Assembly: GCA_035999765.1 (NCBI GenBank)
Contig: CP108521.1
Location: 7,378,001-7,442,000, forward strand
Source: Streptomyces sp. NBC_01231
GTDB taxonomy: Bacteria; Actinomycetota; Actinomycetes; Streptomycetales; Streptomycetaceae
Direction: 5' to 3'
DNA: 64,000 nt
The notes below the pieces were generated by a model, which was not told the DNA's origin, did not search any database, and saw only the letters and a program-made list of their open reading frames with translations. The position numbers and the translations under genes were made by a program. Positions 52,574 to 61,815 of this stretch are shown here, piece after piece (within the stretch, counting starts at the first letter, position 1; each line of letters opens with the position of its first letter).

Positions 52574-54121
52574 TCAGCCGAGGCCCGGTCCGGCCGTACC
52601 CGCGAGAGCCTCAAGGTCGCTCTTGCGGACCCTGATCACCAACCAGGCGGTCACGAGGGCGAGTACCGCCATCGCGGCGGCCGCGATGAAGCCCGTCGAA
52701 ATGCCCTGGGCGAGCACCTCGTGACCCCAGGGGGCCGGCAGCTGCTGCGTCTTGGCGAACTCTGCCTTCTGCTCCGTGGTCCCGTCGGTGAGGAACTGTG
52801 GCAGTTGCTTTTCCGCTTCGTCCTTGCTGGCGGAGCCGAACACCGTGGTCAGGATGGACAGGCCCAGCGAACCTCCCACCTGCTGCATGGTGTTGAGCAG
52901 TCCGGATGCCGCTCCCGCCTCATGTTGGGCCACGCCGGAGACAGCGGTGAGTGTCAGCGTGACGAAGTTCAGGCCCATACCGAAACCGAACACCAACATC
53001 GGCCCAAGGACTCCGCCGACGTAGGAGCTGTCGGAACCGATGAGGGTCTGCCAGGCCAGTCCGATGGCCGCGAGCGTCGAGCCCACGAGCATGAACGGTT
53101 TGGGTCCGAGGATCGGCAGGAACCGCTGAGACAGGCCGGCGCCCAGCGCGATCACGACCGTCACCGGCAGGAAGGCGAGCCCGGCCTTGATCGGGCTGTA
53201 CCCCAGCACGTTCTGCACGAAGAGAACGATGTAGAAGAACATGCCGAACATCGCTGCGGCGAGGCTCAGCATGATCACGTATGTGCCCGAGCGGTTGCGG
53301 TCGGCGAACATCCTGAGCGGCGTGATCGGTTCTTTGGCGCGGGATTCGATGAAGGCGAAGGCCAGCAGCAGAACTACGGCAGCCCCGAAGGATCCGATGG
53401 TCAGGCTGTCCCGCCACCCGCTGTCGGCCGCCCGGATGAACCCGTAGACGAGCAGGGCCATTCCCGCGGTCGAGGTGAATGCCCCAAAGATGTCGAAGCG
53501 GCCGGTGTGCCGCTCGGATTCACTGATGTACAGCGGCGTGAGCACGGCGATCAGTACACCGATGGGCACGTTGACGAAGAGCACCCACCGCCAGTCGAGC
53601 CACTCCGTGAGCATGCCTCCGGCGAGCAGTCCGATCGCACCACCGCCTGCGGAGACAGCGGCGAATACGCCGAAGGCCCGGTTCCGTTCGGGCCCTTCGG
53701 GGAACGTGGTGGTGATGAGGGCCAGAGAAGTGGGCGACGCGATCGCGCCACCCACGCCCTGCAGGACGCGGGCTGCCAGCAACTGCCAGGGTTCCTGGGC
53801 CAGTCCGCCGAGCAGCGATGCGAAGGTGAACAGCAGGATGCCGGTCATGAAGACCCGGCGCCTGCCGAGGATGTCGCCGGCTCGACCGCCCAGGAGCAGC
53901 AGTCCGCCGAAGGTGAGCGTGTAGGAGCTGACGACCCAGGTGAGGTCGGTGGTACTGAACTTGAGCGCGTCTTGAATGTGCGGGAGTGCGATGTTCACAA
54001 TCGTCGCGTCGAGTACCACCATGAGTTGGCAGGCCGCGATGACGGTGAGTGCGAGGCCGGGATGTCCCTCTCGGCGGGGCCCACCCGGTTTCTGATTTTG
54101 AATCAATTGAGAGGTTGTCAC
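52574..54121 (-). CDS. MFS drug exporter, DHA2 (14-TMS) family
   Basis: A 515-residue EmrB/QacA-type proton-coupled exporter. TM1 holds the DHA2 signature VVLDATIVNIALPHIQ. Motif A is GRAGDILGRRRVFMTG and motif C-like GGAIGLLAGGMLTEWLDWR follows. The GTG at 54121 has GGGGGAACC upstream. It is divergent from a TetR gene with two identical-arm operators in between, so expression is almost certainly TetR-controlled. The drug or metabolite exported is unknown. Confidence 0.92.
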   Translation of the reverse strand: MTTSQLIQNQKPGGPRREGHPGLALTVIAACQLMVVLDATIVNIALPHIQDALKFSTTDLTWVVSSYTLTFGGLLLLGGRAGDILGRRRVFMTGILLFTFASLLGGLAQEPWQLLAARVLQGVGGAIASPTSLALITTTFPEGPERNRAFGVFAAVSAGGGAIGLLAGGMLTEWLDWRWVLFVNVPIGVLIAVLTPLYISESERHTGRFDIFGAFTSTAGMALLVYGFIRAADSGWRDSLTIGSFGAAVVLLLAFAFIESRAKEPITPLRMFADRNRSGTYVIMLSLAAAMFGMFFYIVLFVQNVLGYSPIKAGLAFLPVTVVIALGAGLSQRFLPILGPKPFMLVGSTLAAIGLAWQTLIGSDSSYVGGVLGPMLVFGFGMGLNFVTLTLTAVSGVAQHEAGAASGLLNTMQQVGGSLGLSILTTVFGSASKDEAEKQLPQFLTDGTTEQKAEFAKTQQLPAPWGHEVLAQGISTGFIAAAAMAVLALVTAWLVIRVRKSDLEALAGTAGPGLG

Positions 54122-54144
54122 TATGGTTCCCCCACAAATGCCTT

Positions 54145-54164
54145 AGTGAACGGTCGCGTTCACT
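54145..54164. promoter_or_regulatory. TetR operator 1
   Basis: AGTGAACG-GTCG-CGTTCACT, a perfect 8-4-8 inverted repeat 24 nt upstream of the MFS start. It shares identical arms with operator 2. Confidence 0.8.
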
Positions 54165-54192
54165 GTCGCAGCAACGTTAGTGAGTCCCCGCT

Positions 54193-54212
54193 AGTGAACG
54201 CAAGCGTTCACT
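54193..54212. promoter_or_regulatory. TetR operator 2
   Basis: AGTGAACG-CAAG-CGTTCACT, a perfect 8-4-8 inverted repeat with the same arms as operator 1, 48 bp from it centre to centre. It lies 93 nt upstream of the TetR ATG, so the pair can control both divergent promoters. Confidence 0.8.
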
Positions 54213-54304
54213 CTCCTTGGGTCTGCGCGTCTCGTCCTCCTCTGTCGCCGCGCAGTGCTCCCCGCCTCGGAATCCCCGCTTCCCCGTCTACTGGAGACGC
54301 TCAG

Positions 54305-54925
54305 ATGGTTACCTCGCGCTGGACGGCCGCCCCCGCTCAGGCTTCTCTACGTCGGCGTGGCGCCGTCCTTGAGCGGGCGATCCTCGATGCCGCCCTGGAG
54401 CAACTCAGCGCGGTCGGCTGGAAAGGGCTGACGATGGAAGGCGTCGCGGCGGGTGCTCAGACGGGCAAGGCTGCCGTCTATCGACGCTGGCCGTCCAAGG
54501 AGGATCTGGTCGCGGACGCGTTGCGAGCCGGACTGCCGCGGATCGAGGAGGTCCCCGATCTGGGCGGCGTGCGTGAGGATCTTCTCGCGCTGTGCCGCCG
54601 AACTCGCGACGCGATGTTCTCCAGGCCGGGGTTCGCACTCCGCGCGGTGATTCACGAATGCGACTCAGCGCAGGCGGAGCGTCTCCACGACGTGATCATC
54701 AAGGGGGTCGTCGAGCCCACAGTCAAACTACTCTGCGAGGCCATCACCCGTGGAATTGAGCGGGGTGAAGTGCGCTCTGACGCCGCGAACGGCTACGTCT
54801 TCGACGTCATTCCGGCGATGATGATGTATCGCTCCAAAGTGTGCGCGAGCGAATGGACTGACCAGGATCTTGAGGAGATGATCGACCAGTTGATGCTTCC
54901 GCTGCTGCGGCCGACGCGTGGATGA
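54305..54925 (+). CDS. TetR-family transcriptional regulator
   Basis: A 206-residue regulator. The N-terminal HTH (about residues 20-65) reads LERAILDAALEQLSAVGWKG then AQTGKAAVYRRWPSKEDLVA. The C-terminal ligand domain is of the TetR_C type seen near MFS exporters. ATG 54305 has GGAG 8 nt upstream. It is divergent from the DHA2 exporter and is likely its substrate-responsive repressor through the two AGTGAACG operators. Confidence 0.9.
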   Translation: MVTSRWTAAPAQASLRRRGAVLERAILDAALEQLSAVGWKGLTMEGVAAGAQTGKAAVYRRWPSKEDLVADALRAGLPRIEEVPDLGGVREDLLALCRRTRDAMFSRPGFALRAVIHECDSAQAERLHDVIIKGVVEPTVKLLCEAITRGIERGEVRSDAANGYVFDVIPAMMMYRSKVCASEWTDQDLEEMIDQLMLPLLRPTRG

Positions 54926-55006
54926 GTGAGGCGGGCGCTGGCGGTGAAGTCGTTCGGGGAACCGGGGTGTCGGGGGGTGATCCGAGCGGCGTACGCTAAG
55001 GGCGCC

Positions 55007-55708
55007 ATGCCGTACGAACCTCCTACTCACACCGTCGAGCGCTCCCTCCGCGCCACGACCGGAGCGAAGATCATTGCCGGTGTCGACGAGGTGGGACGCG
55101 GCGCCTGGGCCGGCCCCGTCACCGTCTGCGCGGCGGTCACCGGTCTGCGCCGACCTCCCGAAGGCCTCACCGACTCCAAGCTGCTCACGGTCAAGCGGCG
55201 CACCGTTCTCGCCGAGACGCTGCGGGGATGGGTGACGTCATACGCCCTGGGGCATGCCTCTCCGGAGGAGATCGACCAGATGGGGATGACGGCCGCCTTG
55301 CGCATAGCGGCCGTGCGCGCCCTGGAGACGCTGCCGGTCCGTCCCGACGCGGTGATCCTCGACGGCAAGCACAACTACCTCGGATCCCCGTGGAACGTCC
55401 GTACGGTGATCAAGGGTGACCGTACGTGCGTGGCCGTCGCGGCGGCGTCCGTGATCGCCAAGGTTCAGCGCGACAAAATGATGGCCGAACTGGGTATCGA
55501 CCATGCAGACTTCGACTTTGCGGCCAACGCCGGGTATCCGTCGCCCGTGCACAAGGCCGCACTGGAGGAGCGGGGCCCCACCCCGTACCACCGGTTGTCG
55601 TGGGCGTATCTTGATGCGCTGCCCCAGTGGCAGCACCTCAAGAAGGTCCGCAGTTGGGCGGACGGAAGTGTTCCGGAGATCGAGGGTCAGCTCGGCTTCG
55701 ATTTCTGA
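55007..55708 (+). CDS. rnhB: Ribonuclease HII
   Basis: A 233-residue enzyme that removes ribonucleotides and RNA from RNA-DNA hybrids. The DEXGR motif [14 protein letters not shown] (about residues 25-38), LTDSKLLT, the Asp in VILDGKHN and [15 protein letters not shown] are visible. TACGCT (54992-54997) lies 9 nt before the ATG and probably acts as -10, giving little or no leader. Confidence 0.95.
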   Translation: MPYEPPTHTVERSLRATTGAKIIAGVDEVGRGAWAGPVTVCAAVTGLRRPPEGLTDSKLLTVKRRTVLAETLRGWVTSYALGHASPEEIDQMGMTAALRIAAVRALETLPVRPDAVILDGKHNYLGSPWNVRTVIKGDRTCVAVAAASVIAKVQRDKMMAELGIDHADFDFAANAGYPSPVHKAALEERGPTPYHRLSWAYLDALPQWQHLKKVRSWADGSVPEIEGQLGFDF

Positions 55709-55776
55709 CGATTCCGCTCGCACTCATGTGCCACCCGCCGACGCGAGCCGTACCAATGTTTGATAAATATCAGCTC

Positions 55777-56418
55777 ATGCCTCTCATTCCCGAGGAGCCT
55801 CAGATTCACGAGAGTGCCCAGGGTCCCCGCGTGACTCCGGCCAGTGGCCGTACCGCGCCGACCCCCCGTCCTGTACCTGGTCCCCGCCCCGCAGCGCATC
55901 CGCGCCCCGGTCGGCCCGGCCCGCCGCGGCCGGCGCCCCCGGTGCAACATGCGCCGCGTGACGTGGCCGCGGCCAAGCCCGGACCGTCGGGCCCCGCCGC
56001 CCCTGTCGCGGCCGCTCCTGTTGCGGCTGCCCCGCAGATCCAGCTGATCCCGGCCTCCGCCGATGGTGCGCTCGATGCTGCCGAAGAAGCCGTCGACCTG
56101 CTCCTGGACTCGGGACGAGCCCCCGGTGATGTGTTGGTGATCACCACCGGCGCACTGCACCCGTGGGCCGCCCATGAACTGTCCTTCGGTGAAGCGTCCT
56201 ACTGGGCACAGCACGACGCGGGCGACGACGTCTTCTACACGGACGCCGCCGTCGCCTCCCGCACCGTAACCCGCCCCGTGGTCGTGGTCGCCGTCAACGG
56301 TGGCCCCGAACCCGCTGCGGCCGACGCCCTGCCGCTGGCGCATGCCCGGGCCGGTGCCCTGCTGATCGTCTGCGGTGACCCGCAGCAGATCAACTCGGTC
56401 CTGGCCACGGGCGTCTGA
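55777..56418 (+). CDS. Conserved streptomycete protein, function unknown
   Basis: 213 residues from ATG 55777 (ATG 55756 is in frame and possible). The first half is Pro/Ala/Arg-rich and probably disordered. The second half (about residues 85-213) is globular: IQLIPASADGALDAAEEAVD, GDVLVITTGALHPWA and LLIVCGDPQQINSVLA. The end vaguely recalls the motif region of UvrD-like or AAA proteins, but no Walker A exists, so activity is unlikely. It lies 68 nt after rnhB. A TGATAAATAT AT-rich stretch directly upstream may be a -10. I do not recognise a characterised family. Confidence 0.6.
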   Translation: MPLIPEEPQIHESAQGPRVTPASGRTAPTPRPVPGPRPAAHPRPGRPGPPRPAPPVQHAPRDVAAAKPGPSGPAAPVAAAPVAAAPQIQLIPASADGALDAAEEAVDLLLDSGRAPGDVLVITTGALHPWAAHELSFGEASYWAQHDAGDDVFYTDAAVASRTVTRPVVVVAVNGGPEPAAADALPLAHARAGALLIVCGDPQQINSVLATGV

Positions 56419-56850
56419 TCCGCATCCGGCACGTCCGGGGGCGTCGGGGGTGACGCAGGTGCCGTCACGGCGGCACCTGCACGGCGGGTGTCTCGGCCTG
56501 CACACAATCGCCCCTTCGATGCCCTTGTCTGTGCTGGGGGCGGAGGGCGGGGGCGGAGGGCGGTTCCGGGTGCGCGTCGCCGGGCCCGGGGCCGAGTCCG
56601 TGAAGCCGCCGGCCGTTACGAGATTGACGTGGTCTGTGAGGGCGAGGCTCTGCGCATAGTCGACTCCGTAGTCCGTGGCGGTGGGTGCCTGGAACTCGTT
56701 CGTCGTGCGGGTGAGCTCGTCGCTGTACCACCGGCGTCGGCTCGATCTCTGCCGCTCAGTGTCCTGAGTCCGCGCAGGGCCCCGCCCAGGGCGTGCTCAG
56801 AACACGGCGGGGCCTGTGTGCGATACGGGCACGCACCCGGGAAGCCGGCG
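56419..56850. other. Convergent intergenic region, no gene recognised
   Basis: 432 nt between convergent genes. It contains a terminator stem (56455-56480) and a short g-rich repeat (gggcgga units near 56540-56565). Frames on both strands have no family resemblance. Confidence 0.55.
56455..56480 (+). terminator. Terminator hairpin after the conserved protein gene
   Basis: GCAGGTGCCG-TCACGG-CGGCACCTGC, a perfect 10-bp stem with 6-nt loop, 37 nt after the stop at 56418. Confidence 0.75.
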
Positions 56851-57486
56851 TCAGCGGGCCGCCGCGCGACGCAGAACCTCCGAGGCGGCGCCACCTGTAC
56901 GTGGTAGTGGAGGCGGCGCCTCGGACAGGCCGAAGGGCTCCGGCACGGAGTCCGTGTTCGGTCGCCGCCCGCCTCGGCCCTCGCCCAGAACCTGCCAACC
57001 GTCCCGGGTCAGCGTGATGTACGCCCCGCAGCGCAAGCCGTGCAAGGTGCAGGCGTCGCGCAGTCCCCACATCCACGCACCGTCCTCCTCCGTCCAACGC
57101 GCGTCGCCCTCACGGCAGTAGAGCAGCACGGCGGTGCGCACTGGTGTGCGCCTCCGCAGATCGTGCGGGATCACCCGGCGCAGTTGGGCGAGCAGCACGT
57201 TGCGGAACATCCAGCCGTCCGCCGGCGCCGAGCGGCGGGTGAAGGATGCGCTCGCCGCCAGCCGCTCCTCGGGATCAAGGACCGCCACGATCGCGGTCGC
57301 CGGTTTGGGGCGATGCCGTGTGTGCAGCCCGCTGACGACCTCGCGAGGATTGCGCAGCAGGGGAATTCCTGCGGCGGCCCACTCCGCGGGTTCGAGCATG
57401 CGGGCCAGAGGGTTGGCGGGTGCGGCGGACAGATCGGCAGATGACGACGTCGACGCCGCGGAGGACGGAGCGAATCCGAAGGTCAC
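56851..57486 (-). CDS. Conserved streptomycete protein, function unknown
   Basis: A 211-residue protein from GTG 57486, with AGGGAGG directly upstream. There is an Ala/Ser-rich start, then a globular region: NPLARMLEPAEWAAAGIPLL, TAIVAVLDPEERLAASASFT and MWGLRDACTLHGLRCGAYIT. The C-terminus is Pro/Arg-rich. Many Arg/Trp residues suggest a soluble, possibly nucleic-acid-associated protein, but there is no recognised domain. It lies 309 nt downstream of the RecQ gene on the same strand. Confidence 0.6.
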   Translation of the reverse strand: MTFGFAPSSAASTSSSADLSAAPANPLARMLEPAEWAAAGIPLLRNPREVVSGLHTRHRPKPATAIVAVLDPEERLAASASFTRRSAPADGWMFRNVLLAQLRRVIPHDLRRRTPVRTAVLLYCREGDARWTEEDGAWMWGLRDACTLHGLRCGAYITLTRDGWQVLGEGRGGRRPNTDSVPEPFGLSEAPPPLPRTGGAASEVLRRAAAR

Positions 57487-57795
57487 GGTCCTCCCTTCGG
57501 CTACGCGCCCACACTGCGGGCGGGGTCGGATTCGGGGGAGCGCGCACCGCAGCAAAGCCCTACCGGACCACGGTGAGGCGTGCGGGGAGCGGACCTCAAT
57601 TCTTCCTGTCGAACTTGGTTGCGGCAACGAGCAATTGGGCCTACCGACCCTTATTTAGCGGTTTGCGATGTATATCCCTACCCAGTGCGTCTGAGGGCGA
57701 CGCCTGGGAGGTTCGAGTACGACACGGTCGTGCGGCGAAACGAACTCCCGACGGGGGCAAGGGGCTGACGAGGATGGCGCGGAGGTGGCGCGGGC
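57487..57795. other. Upstream region of the hypothetical gene, relatively AT-rich
   Basis: 309 nt. AT-rich sequence around 57640-57685 (ccttatttagcggtttgcgatgtatat) probably holds the promoter of the minus-strand hypothetical gene. No gene or clear hairpin is seen. Confidence 0.5.
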
Positions 57796-59967
57796 TCAGC
57801 CCCGTACAGCCAGGACCAGTGGCAACACACCCTGCGCGCCGGACCGCAGGAGCTGGCGGGCGGCCACGGCGACCGTCCAGCCGGTCTCGGTCATGTCGTC
57901 GACGAGCAGCACCGGGCCGTCCGCGGCTTGGAGCGCAGCGCGTAGCGACGGGGGGACGGTGAGCGCTCCACTCAGGGCTCGGAGGCGTTGCGCACTGTTG
58001 GAGCGGTGCAGCGGCAGATCCGCCGCGTCGTCCGTGTAGGCGAGTGACCCCAGCAGCGGCAGGCGCCCGATCGCGGAGATTCTGGCGCCGAGCGACTCGA
58101 TCAACTGTGGCCGGGTGCGTGAGGGCATGGTCACCACGCCGACAGGGCGCGGCGGAGCGTCCGACGCTCCCGACGCCCAGCCGTCCGGCGCCTTCGCCCA
58201 GTCGGCCAGCACGGTCACGACGGCGGTCACCACGTCGTCGGGAACGGGGGCGTCCGGGGTCTGGGGGGCGAGCAGAGGACGGAGTCGGTTGCCCCAGCCG
58301 ATGTCGGAGAGTCGGCCGAGTGCCCGGCCCGGTGTGGCCTGTTCGCTCGGCGGGATCCGGCCCTTGAGGTCGACGCCGATGGCGGGGAGGCCGGTGGGCC
58401 ACATCCGGCGAGGCTCCACCATCACGCCGGCCCGGGCCAGCGAGCCGCCGGCCGTATCCAGGGCGGTGGGGGAGACCTCGGCCGTGAAGCGGGGGCCGGC
58501 GCAGTTGTCGCAACGGCCGCAGGGGGTCGCTTCCTCGTCGTCCAGCTGCTGCCGCAGGAACTCCATCCGGCAGCCGGACGCGGTGGCGTAGTCGCGCATG
58601 GCCTGTTGCTCGGTGGCGCGTTGCTTGGCGACCCAGGCGTAGCGCTCAGTGTCGTACGACCAGGGGGTGCCTGTGGAGACCCAGCCACCCTTGACGCGGT
58701 GGACGGCGCCGTCCACGTCGAGGACCTTGAGCATGGTCTCAAGGCGTGTGCGGTTCAGCTCGACCAGCGGTTCCAGCGCGGGCAGCGAAAGCGGCCGGTC
58801 CGCGCGCGCGAGGACATCGAGGGTACGGCGGACGGTCTCCTCGGGCGGAAACGCCACTGAGGCGAAGTAGGCCCAGATCGCCTCGTCCTCGCGGCCGGGC
58901 AGAAGCAGAACTTCGGCATGCTCGACACCGCGTCCGGCCCGGCCGACCTGCTGGTAGTAGGCGATCGGGGAGGAGGGCGAGCCGAGGTGGACGACGAAGC
59001 CAAGGTCCGGCTTGTCGAACCCCATGCCGAGTGCGGAGGTGGCCACCAGGGCCTTGACCTGGTTGGCGAGAAGGGCCTCCTCGGCTTGCTGTCGCTCGGC
59101 GTTGTCCGTCTTGCCCGTGTACGAGGACACTGTGTGGCCGCACTGGCGCAGGAAGGCAGTGATCTCCTCGGCGGCGGCCACGGTGAGGGTGTAGATGATC
59201 CCGGACCCCGGTAGATCGCTGAGGTGATCGGCAAGCCATGCCAACCGGTGGGTCGCGTCCGGCAGTTGGAGCACGCTGAGGCTCAGGCTCTCGCGGTCCA
59301 ACGGGCCACGTAGCACCAGGGCGTCCGAACCGGTTCCTGTGCCGAGCTGCTCGGCCACGTCCGCGGTGACCCGGGCGTTGGCGGTGGCGGTGGTGGCGAG
59401 CACCGGAACGCCCTGCGGGAGATCGGTGAGCATCGTGCGCAGCCGACGGTAGTCGGGCCGGAAGTCGTGGCCCCAGTCGGAGATGCAGTGGGCCTCGTCC
59501 ACGACGAGGAGCCCGGTGGCAGCAGAGAGTTCGGGCAGTACGTTGTCCCTGAAATCCGGGTTGTTCAGTCGCTCGGGGCTGACCAGAAGGACGTCGACCG
59601 TGCCCGCGGCGACTTCGGCCCGGACGGTCTCCCACTCTTCGGTGTTCGACGAGTTGATGGTCCGGGCACGGATGCCGGCACGGGCGGCCGCCCCCACCTG
59701 GTTGCGCATGAGGGCGAGCAGCGGAGACACGATCACGGTCGGCCCAGCCCCGCGCTCCCGCAGCAGAGCGGTCGCCACGAAGTACACCGCGGACTTGCCC
59801 CAGCCCGTGCGCTGCACGACGAGAGCTCGGCGTTTGTCGGCGACCAGTGCCTCGATCGCCCGCCACTGGTCCTCGCGCAGCCGGGCCGAGCCGGTGCTGT
59901 CCCCGACGAGTCGGACGAGGACCGCATCGGCTGCCGCGCGCAATTCCGCGTTGCTCGTGTGCGTCAT
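57796..59967 (-). CDS. RecQ-family helicase fused to a phosphoribosyltransferase-like domain
   Basis: 723 residues from ATG 59967. The SF2 helicase core has P-loop QRTGWGKSAVYF (about residue 53), DEAH box VVDEAHCISDWGHDFRPDYR (about 153), SALGMGFDKPDLGFVVHLGS and QVGRAGRGVEHA. A RecQ-type zinc site CGRCDNCAG lies near 482. Past about residue 560 is a type I phosphoribosyltransferase-like domain. Its PRPP-loop motif is VLLVDDMTETGWT (about 683), with an upstream core VGVVTMPSRTRPQLIESLGA. RecQ unwinds 3'-to-5' DNA. The PRTase domain is not part of classical RecQ (HRDC is absent) and its role is unknown. Confidence 0.88.
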   Translation of the reverse strand: MTHTSNAELRAAADAVLVRLVGDSTGSARLREDQWRAIEALVADKRRALVVQRTGWGKSAVYFVATALLRERGAGPTVIVSPLLALMRNQVGAAARAGIRARTINSSNTEEWETVRAEVAAGTVDVLLVSPERLNNPDFRDNVLPELSAATGLLVVDEAHCISDWGHDFRPDYRRLRTMLTDLPQGVPVLATTATANARVTADVAEQLGTGTGSDALVLRGPLDRESLSLSVLQLPDATHRLAWLADHLSDLPGSGIIYTLTVAAAEEITAFLRQCGHTVSSYTGKTDNAERQQAEEALLANQVKALVATSALGMGFDKPDLGFVVHLGSPSSPIAYYQQVGRAGRGVEHAEVLLLPGREDEAIWAYFASVAFPPEETVRRTLDVLARADRPLSLPALEPLVELNRTRLETMLKVLDVDGAVHRVKGGWVSTGTPWSYDTERYAWVAKQRATEQQAMRDYATASGCRMEFLRQQLDDEEATPCGRCDNCAGPRFTAEVSPTALDTAGGSLARAGVMVEPRRMWPTGLPAIGVDLKGRIPPSEQATPGRALGRLSDIGWGNRLRPLLAPQTPDAPVPDDVVTAVVTVLADWAKAPDGWASGASDAPPRPVGVVTMPSRTRPQLIESLGARISAIGRLPLLGSLAYTDDAADLPLHRSNSAQRLRALSGALTVPPSLRAALQAADGPVLLVDDMTETGWTVAVAARQLLRSGAQGVLPLVLAVRG

Positions 59968-60059
59968 GAGTCCATACAACAGGACGGTTCTGACAAGCGG
60001 GCTTACGCATGTGGGAAAGCCAGGGCCGTGAGCATCCATTGATGTGTCCCTGATTGAAC

Positions 60060-60068
60060 TTATCCACA
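60060..60068 (+). promoter_or_regulatory. DnaA-box-like nonamer between recQ-like and DUF4192 genes
   Basis: TTATCCACA, identical to the E. coli DnaA-box consensus, in the 141-nt divergent gap. Isolated, so of uncertain meaning. Confidence 0.3.
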
Positions 60069-60108
60069 GGCTCAAGCGGAAGTTCGTGATCCGCGAGATC
60101 GTCTGCGC

Positions 60109-61815
60109 ATGACGAATCACAGCGAAACGACTGGATCCGCCGGTAACGGCGACATCGGCGGAGGAGACGGATACAAGGCGCACGGGGGCCGGGGCGCGGG
60201 CGGCGAAGACACCGGGGTCGGCGAGCAGCACGTCGAGTGCGTCACGTACGACGCCCACGGAAGCGATCACCAGGTCACCCTGCGTACACCGGGCGAACTG
60301 GCCGACGCCCTGCCCTATCTCCTCGGGTACCGCCCCGAGGACAGCATCGTCCTGGTAGCCCTGCACGACCGAGAAGGACGCGGCCGGTTCGGAGGGCGGG
60401 CCCGGCTCGGCATTCCCACGAACGAGGACGACTGGGACTCCGCGGCGCGACAGCTGGCCCACGGCTTGATCACGGGCAGCGAGAGGAGGGGTGCCAAGCC
60501 GGAGCAAATGGTCGCCTACCTCTGTCAGGAACCGGCAAAGGGCGAGTCCGGGCAGCGAGTGATGCAGCGGCTGTCCCGACTCGCCGGCCTGCTGCGCACG
60601 GAGTGCGGCCGGCTCGACGTGCCCGTGATTGAGGCCCTGTGCATCTCCGACGGGCGCTTCTGGTCGTACTGCTGCCCGAGTGAAGGGTGCTGCCCGGTTG
60701 AGGGACTCCCGATGGGCCTGCCCGGCACGTCCGTGCTGGCCGCCGCCGCGACCTACGCCGGCCTACAGGTGCGCGGCACACTGCGGGAACTGCGGGGCAG
60801 GCTGTTGCCGTGGGAGACCTCAGCGGCATTGGAACAGGAGATCATCCTGGACACCACGAGCATGGCGCAGGTCCCCAGGATGTTCGACGAAGCCGACCGC
60901 TTGACCGTGGCCGAGGAGACGGTGGAGCTCGCCGAGCGGATCATGACCCGGTTCACCGAGGCGCCACGCGTCTCCGGCACTCTCGACGCGGACCTGCGCG
61001 ACGACGCACTGCTCGGACATGAGGAGGCGGCCACGCTGATCCTCGGCCTCCAGGACCGCTCGACCCGTGATCGGGTCGCCGAGTGGATGGAGGGCGACGA
61101 GGCCGAGTCGGCGCTACGCCTCTGGCGCGCCTTGGCCCGCCGCTGCGTCGGCCCGTACGGTGAACACGCGGCGGCGCCGCTCACCCTCGTCGGCTGGGTC
61201 GCATGGTCGACCGGCGACGAGATCGAGGCCAGGGAAGCCTTGGCCATGGCGCTGGGTGCCGATCCTGACTACCTCTTCGCCCGGCTTCTGCACCAAGCCT
61301 GCAATGAGGGCTTGGACCCGGAGTCCATCCGGCGCTGCCTCCGCGCGGAACGCGAGACACGCAGCGTGAGCGCGCGGTCCGGATCTGGAGGAACTTGGGC
61401 GGCGCAGGAGGCCGAGGCGCTCACACAGCCGTCTGCCGAAGCACCGACTCATCAGGAAGCCGACGAGACGGCGTCACAGGGCGTGCCCAACGCCTTCGGC
61501 GCGGAGCCCTCGTCTCCTTCACCCGATGCGTCTCCCCGACGCCGACGACGGACACGTCGCGGAGCCCGCCCTGACAGTCACCCTCGTCCCTCGGAAACGG
61601 GAGGACGGCCATCCGAAACGGACGAGCCTCTCGACCCGACACGGCCTGCGGCAGGTACGCGACCCGGTGCCTCCCGAAAGGGAGGAGTGGGCCCTCGAGC
61701 CCTGCGGAAGGAGAGCGCGCAGCCACGCCCCTCGGGGAGGGAGAACGCGCGAGGACACGGCGCACGCTCCGAAGGCGTGCGGCCGGGAGGTGACGCCACC
61801 GAGGGGACGCCATGA
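60109..61815 (+). CDS. DUF4192 domain protein
   Basis: A 568-residue actinobacterial protein. The DUF4192 domain (about residues 42-420) begins VTLRTPGELADALPYLLGYR and contains a Cys-rich WSYCCPSEGCCPVEG (about 184-198), typical of the family, plus PLTLVGWVAWSTGDEIEARE. The C-terminal 140 residues are a basic Ser/Pro/Arg-rich disordered tail with different codon character. It is divergent from the RecQ-PRTase gene and its stop overlaps the next start (ATGA). Function unknown. Confidence 0.82.
   Translation: MTNHSETTGSAGNGDIGGGDGYKAHGGRGAGGEDTGVGEQHVECVTYDAHGSDHQVTLRTPGELADALPYLLGYRPEDSIVLVALHDREGRGRFGGRARLGIPTNEDDWDSAARQLAHGLITGSERRGAKPEQMVAYLCQEPAKGESGQRVMQRLSRLAGLLRTECGRLDVPVIEALCISDGRFWSYCCPSEGCCPVEGLPMGLPGTSVLAAAATYAGLQVRGTLRELRGRLLPWETSAALEQEIILDTTSMAQVPRMFDEADRLTVAEETVELAERIMTRFTEAPRVSGTLDADLRDDALLGHEEAATLILGLQDRSTRDRVAEWMEGDEAESALRLWRALARRCVGPYGEHAAAPLTLVGWVAWSTGDEIEAREALAMALGADPDYLFARLLHQACNEGLDPESIRRCLRAERETRSVSARSGSGGTWAAQEAEALTQPSAEAPTHQEADETASQGVPNAFGAEPSSPSPDASPRRRRRTRRGARPDSHPRPSETGGRPSETDEPLDPTRPAAGTRPGASRKGGVGPRALRKESAQPRPSGRENARGHGARSEGVRPGGDATEGTP

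Noticed and set aside
20469..60068. A replication origin suggested by two DnaA-box-like nonamers (20469 and 60060)
   Set aside because: They are single, 40 kb apart, with no dnaA/dnaN or box cluster.
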